From contig CP136061.1 in the NCBI GenBank assembly GCA_032622095.1, positions 237,634,609-237,698,608 on the forward strand: a DNA stretch of 64,000 nucleotides. Reading direction: 5' to 3'. This stretch comes from Siphonodentalium dalli. Its lineage: Eukaryota; Mollusca; Scaphopoda; Gadilida; Siphonodentaliidae. The position numbers and the translations under genes are program-made. Shown in pieces: positions 58,191-64,000 of this stretch (the stretch's first letter is position 1; the number at the start of each line of letters is the position of its first letter). The notes below the pieces were generated by a model, which searched no databases, was not told the origin of the DNA, and worked only from the letters and a program-made list of their open reading frames with translations.

Positions 58191-59303
58191 ATTAGACAGG
58201 TTTGAGATATCACATAACTTATTTGATATTCAGATGGTTATATTAACTAGCATAATTAAAGCTAGCACATGTGTGTTGATAAAGACATTGGCGATTGGTG
58301 GAAAATTTATTTCTAGAAATGTCCACTTTTTCGAGAGTAATTTGGGTGTTTTAAGTAATCCCAATTTTATATGGTTTCCGTTATTATAGCAGTATACGAT
58401 CAAACAATATTTAATATGACTACAATCGCGGAAGAGTAACCACGATTTAGTTCTAAATACCAATTGAGTTGAAGTCATCCCACGTACCATTCAGCTACAA
58501 ATTGCTCACGATATTGTGTATATTATGTTGCCATAGCAACCAACCAGAACCTTAGTTGCCAAAAAGTTGTCGGATAATACAGCCGTCACTAGCGAGACGG
58601 AAATACCTCTGATATACCCACATTCTCTGGTTCTGTATGCATATTTCTGTAAAAAAGTAGGCTGCAGTGGTGTTCGTTGCTATGGACCCCCCCCCCCCCA
58701 AAAACCTAAAAATGGTCCGATCTAGTTGCCTACCGAAAATATTTTCAAAAAACCCAACCAGGAACGTCTGGGCCAAATTTCACAATTTATCCACTTCCAC
58801 ATATAGAACAAGGTATCAACATTGGTGTCCAGTGAATCTTATCACCATAAGGAGTAGGCGTGGTAAACCATATGACCCCTTTTAGCCAGCCCTGAAGCTA
58901 GATGATTGGGCATCCATCAGCATCCATTACAGTAAATAGAAAGTATTTGTAGTAGGCAACGGTCCCTTAATACTATAATAGTTGAGCCCCGGATCAGATT
59001 GTTGGTTTCTTAATTATGACACATAAATGTGCTAATTATCGCCCAACGAAAACATGGTATATATGTATATATCCCTTTTGCGATGTCTCACCAACATAAC
59101 TATCGAGTAAATAAACATGGCACTCCGAAAACCTGAAATCGATCGCCTTCTTAACTAGAATGCACTCAGAGAGATGCCAACGTGCGCAAAAATGTAATAC
59201 AAAATAATAAAAAAAATAATTTCACTGTATTTTACTTAATTTATTTAATTTAATTTAATGTTAGCAAAAAAAGACAATTACAATCTTCAATAATTTTATT
59301 TAT
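58191..59303. other. Intergenic DNA, nothing recognised
   Basis: Contains a poly-C run (58687-58699). No repeats shared with other parts of the window were noticed and no coding similarity. Confidence 0.45.
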
Positions 59304-59469
59304 GGGATAACAGTGTGGTGTTTTGTGATTTCGGAAAGGTACATGGCGAATATACTGTGGCAAATTTAGTTAATGGGCGACGGCGGAGCCGGAGCCCATT
59401 AACGGGTATTTGCCACAGTATATTCGCCATGTACCTTTCCGAAATCACAAAACACCACACTGTTATCCC
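59304..59469. repeat. Near-perfect hairpin, ~75-bp stem
   Basis: 59304-59378 and 59394-59469 are reverse complements except for a 3-4 base mismatch patch (TTTAG against TACCCG) and one indel. A 15-base GC-rich loop (GACGGCGGAGCCGGA) lies between. The phrase GGTACATGGCGAATATACTG is present in both arms. It is probably a hairpin MITE or an inverted duplication; the open frame 59315-59506 across it is incidental. Confidence 0.93.
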
Positions 59470-59519
59470 CATTCTAATGCTCTTCGAACTTAAAAATGTT
59501 ATTTAGACGAACAAATGGC

Positions 59520-60240
59520 TCGTAAGTCTCCGGTGGAGCTATAGTCATCACTCCTCGTCCGTCGTCCGTCCATCCGTCTGTCCGTCCGTCAATAATTCTT
59601 TGAACATCTCCTCTGAAACCGGAAGACCGAATTGGTTCATATTTGGTGTGGATGTTCCCTAGGTGACTCTCATTCAGATTTGTTCAAATGAGGTCACTGG
59701 GTCAAATAGTTGCGAAGCCAGGGCCATAACTCTATTCCTCCATAGTAATTCTTACAACGACTTCTTGTTCAGAACCATTGGGCCGATTTAGCTAATATTT
59801 GGTATGGAGGGTCCTTGGGTCACTGGTGTTCAGATTTGTTCAAATGAGGTCACCCGGTCAATTAGTTGAGAAACCAGGGCCATAACTCATAGTAATTCTT
59901 ACAATGACTTCTTCTAAAAAAATATTTGGCCGATTTAGCTTATATTTGGTACAGAGATACCTTGGGTGACTGGGGTTCAGATTTGTTAAAATGGGGTCAC
60001 TGGGTCGAATAGGGGCAGAGCCAGGGACATAACTTTAAAAACAATTTTTTTTTGCATTTTGACCTTTAATTTTTGTTTAGGACACATCACCTCTCAATTT
60101 AATACCTCTTCTCACCACAGAGGCATATATATCTGTACAGGTTCAGGTCATTAATTATATAAACTGGCCAGATGACATGTATTATTCTAATCTAAACATA
60201 TCTGTAGCAATTTAACAACAAACTGGTGCTTCCATTGTTA
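59520..60240. repeat. Degenerate repeat with GTCCGTCC and TTCAGATTTGTTCAAATG
   Basis: Units of about 110-180 bp contain CCGGTGGAGCTATAGTCATC, (GTCC)n, CATATTTGGTGTGGATGTTC, AGATTTGTTCAAATGAGGTC and CCAGGGCCATAACTC. Non-coding. The family continues at 61480-62350. Confidence 0.72.
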
Positions 60241-60269
60241 GGTGATGACTGACATTCAATGATACTGTG

Positions 60270-61357
60270 AATGGCTTTGATTTCTTCAAGTCCGGAAATA
60301 GTATGTCTGACATTTACATAGTGAGGTCCCCAGATGGTGAATTTAGTGTTGCTACCCCATACAGCATGCTAGCATCACCAAATACACCCGCCAGGGACCT
60401 AATTCTGCTTAGTCCTCATCTTCTTGGAAGTATCCTAAGTATCAAATTGACAGTTTGATTTAGTCACTTTTTCCACCTGTTCAGTTTCAATGTCCCCCTA
60501 ATTTGCAGAAGATAAAATGCATAATTGAGGTGCTCAATGGGTGTGTATCACCAACTTCAACTGTAGGACTTCAATCTGTTCCTTGGTTTTATTGGCCATT
60601 GAGGCCTAATCAGATTGAGGATGAATTTGGTGATGCTAGCCTGCCTTACAGAATATTGTCATTAAATCCACATTTTTGGGACCTAATTCTGCAAATGTCA
60701 GACATACTAAATTCAGGTTTGGCCATTTCATATTGTTTTAATCACCACTTATCCAGATGAAATCATACGACTAATATTCAAAGAAAAATGGGGGGGGGGG
60801 GTATATATTGGATTAAATTTGTCTTCTATCTGGCATTTGCAGAATGAGGTCCCCAGAGGGTGAATTTAGTTATGCTACCCTGCACAGCAGTCTAGCATCA
60901 CCAAATACACTAGCCAGGGTCCTCATTCTGCTTAGGCCTCATCTTCTGGGAAGTATATAGGCACTTAAATTGACATTTTTACTTACTTTAGCCCTTCTGT
61001 TTAGTTTCTATATCCCCTAATTTGTGAATATAAAATGCATAATTGAGGTGCCCAATGGGTGCACATCACCAACTTTAACTGGAGAACTTCAATCTAATGC
61101 TATGTCTCCCATAGCAGTTGAGGCCTACACAGAATGAGGTCCCCAGAGGGTGAATTTGGTGATGCTAGCCCGCATTGCAGGATTGTGTAATTAAATTCAC
61201 CCTTTGGGGACCTCATTCTGCAAATGTCAGACACTATGTTCAGGCTTGTCTGTTCGAATATTATGTTCTTAACCACCAGTATCCAGTTGAACTCATTATA
61301 CCCTGATTTTGCAAAGAAAACTTGGGGGGGGGGGGGGTATATTGGATTGAATTTGTC
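60270..61357. repeat. Tandem duplication, ~535-bp unit
   Basis: Two diverged copies (about 60270-60825 and 60826-61357). Each carries AAAATGCATAATTGAGGTGC (60513, 61033) and ends in a poly-G tract followed by TATATTGGATT. Within each, GAATGAGGTCCCCAGAGGGT and its inverted form GGGGACCTCATTCTG make internal palindromes. Confidence 0.78.
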
Positions 61358-61479
61358 AGTCTCTATGTCAGACTGTTCTCCCATCCATCCATCTGTCATT
61401 ATGTCTCTATCCGTCCATCAATTGTTTTCTTCTCCAGATACATATTAAAGACCAAATGGGTTTATATATTTAGGTGTGG

Positions 61480-62350
61480 ATGTCCCCCAGGTGACTCACA
61501 TTCAGATTTGTTCAAATGAGTTCATCAGGTCAAATAGGTGAGAAGTCAGGGCCATAACTCTTTCCTTCCATAGTAATTCTTAAAACAATTTGTTCTCAAT
61601 AACCATCTGGACTATTTAGATTATGTTTGGTATGGAGGGTCCTTCGGTGACTGGGGTTAAGATTTTTTTCAGATTTGGGGTCATTTTAGGAAAATCAGTT
61701 CAGTTCAACTCTTAAAATCTAATGTCTGAAATTACCAAATGAATGGATCTCATAGATGGGGATTCACGTTTGTTCAAATAGGGGCGGAGATAAGAGATTT
61801 AATTATCAACCAGCCACCCTACCTGTGCTCCGGCGGAGCTATAGTCATCACTCCTCATCCGTCCATCGTCTGTCCGTCCATCTGTCCGACAACATTTATT
61901 TGAACATCTTCTCCTGTGGAACCATAAGACCAAATGGGTTCATATTTGGTGTGGATGTTCCCTAGGTGATTCTCATTCAGATTTGTTCAAATGCGGTCAC
62001 TGGGTCAAATAGTTGCGAAGCCAGGGCCATAACTCTTTCCCACCATAGTAATTCTTTTAAACATCTTCAGAACAATAAGACCGAATGGTTTCATATTTGG
62101 TGTGGATGTTCCCTAGGTGACTCACATTCAGATTTGTTCAAATGAGTTCACTTGAAATAGTTGCGAAGCCAGGGCCATAACTCTTTCCCTCCATAGTATT
62201 ATTAAAGTGACTTCTTCTCAAATACCATCAGGCTATATGGGTTCATATTTGGTATGAAGGATCCTTGGATGACTGGGGTTCAGATTTGTTCAAATCAGGT
62301 CACTGGGTTAAATGTGGGCGGGGCCAGGGACATAACTCCAAATTTTTTGT
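61480..62350. repeat. Continuation of the GTCCGTCC / TTGTTCAAATG repeat
   Basis: Further copies of the units at 59520-60240, including a restart with GGCGGAGCTATAGTCATCAC at 61832. Confidence 0.7.
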
Positions 62351-62737
62351 TTTAGATTTAACTCTTTAGATATCTACTTCTTTTAAAGTGATTATGAAAA
62401 GTTCTGACTGTTGTGGTCTCCAGAGTCCCAGTCTTATCAGTCTTTGCAGTCTGGTGAGCTACCCCACAGTCATTGACTGTCTTGTTTCTACAACCATACA
62501 TTATTGCTGACTTTAAAGAAGTTGTATATTTACCTTATCATTTTATAATATCTGTTTTTAATTTGATAATTGAAGCCAAAAGGTGTCTTTGTTGTGTAAA
62601 TTGGTGCAAACTTAATTAGCAAGTAAAATTTGAATTAGGAAACAATAATACAAAAATTAGAAATAGAGAATGATAATTAGGAAGTGATAATAGAATTGAA
62701 AAATTAAATTAGAATAATGATCTTCTCATATATTGTA
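62351..62737. other. Intergenic DNA, nothing recognised
   Basis: AT-rich, with AATTAGGAA-type runs at 62610-62710. Confidence 0.45.
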
Positions 62738-62790
62738 CTAGCAGGTGACCCGACTTCGTTCGGGCTTTGACCTTGAATTAACCATTTTGA
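62738..62790 (-). mobile_element. Helitron-like 3' end
   Basis: Read on the minus strand the end is CCCGAACGAAGTCGGG (perfect hairpin, loop AACGAA-like) followed by TCACCTGCTAG|T. This matches the hairpin-plus-CTRR-T rule for Helitrons and resembles the end at 13078. The rest of the element was not delimited. Confidence 0.5.
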
Positions 62791-63211
62791 TGGTCAAGGT
62801 CAGGTCGGAGTCACGATCCCAAATATTACATATTTCAGTCCACTGGAAATACATACAATAGAATAAATAGCCATATAGTATGCATTGAGAGATGACTGCA
62901 TCTAATTATGGAGCCAAGCATGCATCCGTTTGCATCGGCGCAAACTCCAGAACATCACTGAACGTTTGGACAAGCGAACACTGCATGGGCAGTATAATGT
63001 CAGTCTGCATTACTTATAATTATATTTGAATTACCGGTAATATGCATATAAATTCTCCATTAATTGAAACAAATATAATATACAGCCAATACATATATCT
63101 ATCGCCGATATGTATCAATAAGCATCCATACAATCCTATAGAATACACTGATATCCCATCTGCCTCTGCGCATACGATCAAAAAACCCAACTTGATTTGT
63201 TCGAACACGAC
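62791..63211. other. Intergenic DNA, nothing recognised
   Basis: Probably part of the same Helitron-like insertion or its flank. Open frames at 63020-63208 have no motif. Confidence 0.4.
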
Positions 63212-63931
63212 ACTGTACTGACAGTGAGCATAATATAGACCCGTTCACACCATTGTGAATAACCACGGTTATTCGGTTCCATCTGGAACAATTTACGAAT
63301 CTCAAATATTCATATATCCACAAGTAAATCCAATGGTAATTCGTATTCCAATTACACATCATGCAGATAACAAGATACACCGTAGATGCAGTGGATACTC
63401 TGCACTTCAACATACAACTGATGCTATTATGATAATATATGTTGCATACAGGATCTACTTTAGAAAGACTATTCGAGTCTTAACACACTACAATATATTA
63501 CTCTACATGTAATACTGATTTATGAAACATAATATATCCAATATATAGATACAATCATATTATACAATCATACTGTACTGACAGTGAGCATAATATAGAC
63601 CCGTTCACACCATTGTGAATAACCACGGTTATTCGGTTCCATCTGGAACAATTTACGAATCTCAAATTTCCATATATGCACAAGTAATTCCAATGGTAAT
63701 TCGTATTCCAATTACACACCATGCAGATAACAAGATACACTGTAGATGCAGTGGATACTCTGCACTTCAACATACAACTGATGTTATATGAAAATATATG
63801 TTGCATACGGCCAGTCGGATCTACTTTAGAAAGACTATTCGAGTCTTAACACACTACAATATATTACTCTACATGTAATACTGAGTTATGAAACATAATA
63901 TTTCCAATATATATATACAATCATATTATAC
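63212..63931. repeat. 360-bp tandem duplication
   Basis: Two adjacent copies (63212-63571, 63572-63931) starting ACTGTACTGACAGTGAGCAT. They differ by a few percent and some short indels. Each includes the palindrome AATAACCACGGTTATT. The short frames are shared only through duplication. Confidence 0.9.
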
Positions 63932-64000
63932 AATCACGGTTTTCACAATAAAAAACAACATGAACCATAATGTTACTACGGTACGTGGCCGGCCAGGAAA

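Noticed and set aside
63212-63931. Long terminal repeats of a retroelement (two 360-bp direct repeats)
   Set aside because: The copies are directly adjacent with no internal region, primer-binding site or TG...CA ends; simple tandem duplication explains them.

Overview
The window looks like gene-poor nuclear DNA of an invertebrate animal, most likely a lophotrochozoan and plausibly a bivalve or other mollusc (inference). Reasons: AT-rich sequence with spliced exons, a Cys-loop receptor of the kind expanded in molluscs, and a dense mix of DIRS-type, Harbinger-like, Helitron-like, TTAA-targeting and long-inverted-repeat transposons together with minisatellites. There are no operons and no prokaryotic gene structure. 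Nearly all ORFs longer than 60 codons are repeat-derived or chance.

Layout. 1-1014 is a 47-bp minisatellite. About 1798-6782 is a decayed DIRS-like tyrosine-recombinase retrotransposon on the minus strand. It keeps inverted terminal repeats, an internal complementary region, gag, RNase H and recombinase remnants. Its reverse transcriptase is missing, and a 510-bp recombinase segment is present three times in tandem. 7469-8348 is a fold-back element built of about 30 copies of a GATATC-centred palindrome. 9378-13631 holds hairpin MITEs, a Helitron-like 3' end and small tandem duplications.

The only recognisable host gene is a nicotinic-receptor-like Cys-loop subunit on the plus strand. Its last two exons are visible (15787-16205 and 19031-19395). 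The first has a one-base insertion that breaks the frame. The intron carries three TTAA-flanked MITEs.

22487-34466 and 34467-52144 are two copies of one tandem segmental duplication. The two copies act as empty-site controls for each other. Copy A gained a 3,427-bp long-inverted-repeat transposon with a LINE fragment inside (8-bp target duplication). Copy B gained two head-to-tail Harbinger-like elements sharing TAA target sites, an 829-bp element with an 8-9 bp target duplication, and a 6,448-bp element with TGTTCT...AGAACA ends and a CCGG target duplication. The interior of that last element is largely a degenerate ~195-bp tandem repeat.

52145-64000 contains more repeats: an inverted-repeat element whose loop is a 1.7-kb minisatellite, a near-perfect 75-bp-stem hairpin at 59304-59469, ~535-bp and 360-bp tandem duplications, and a second Helitron-like end. 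No RNA gene, CRISPR array or bacterial-type regulatory site was found. All family names rest on motifs, termini and target duplications read by eye; no database was consulted.
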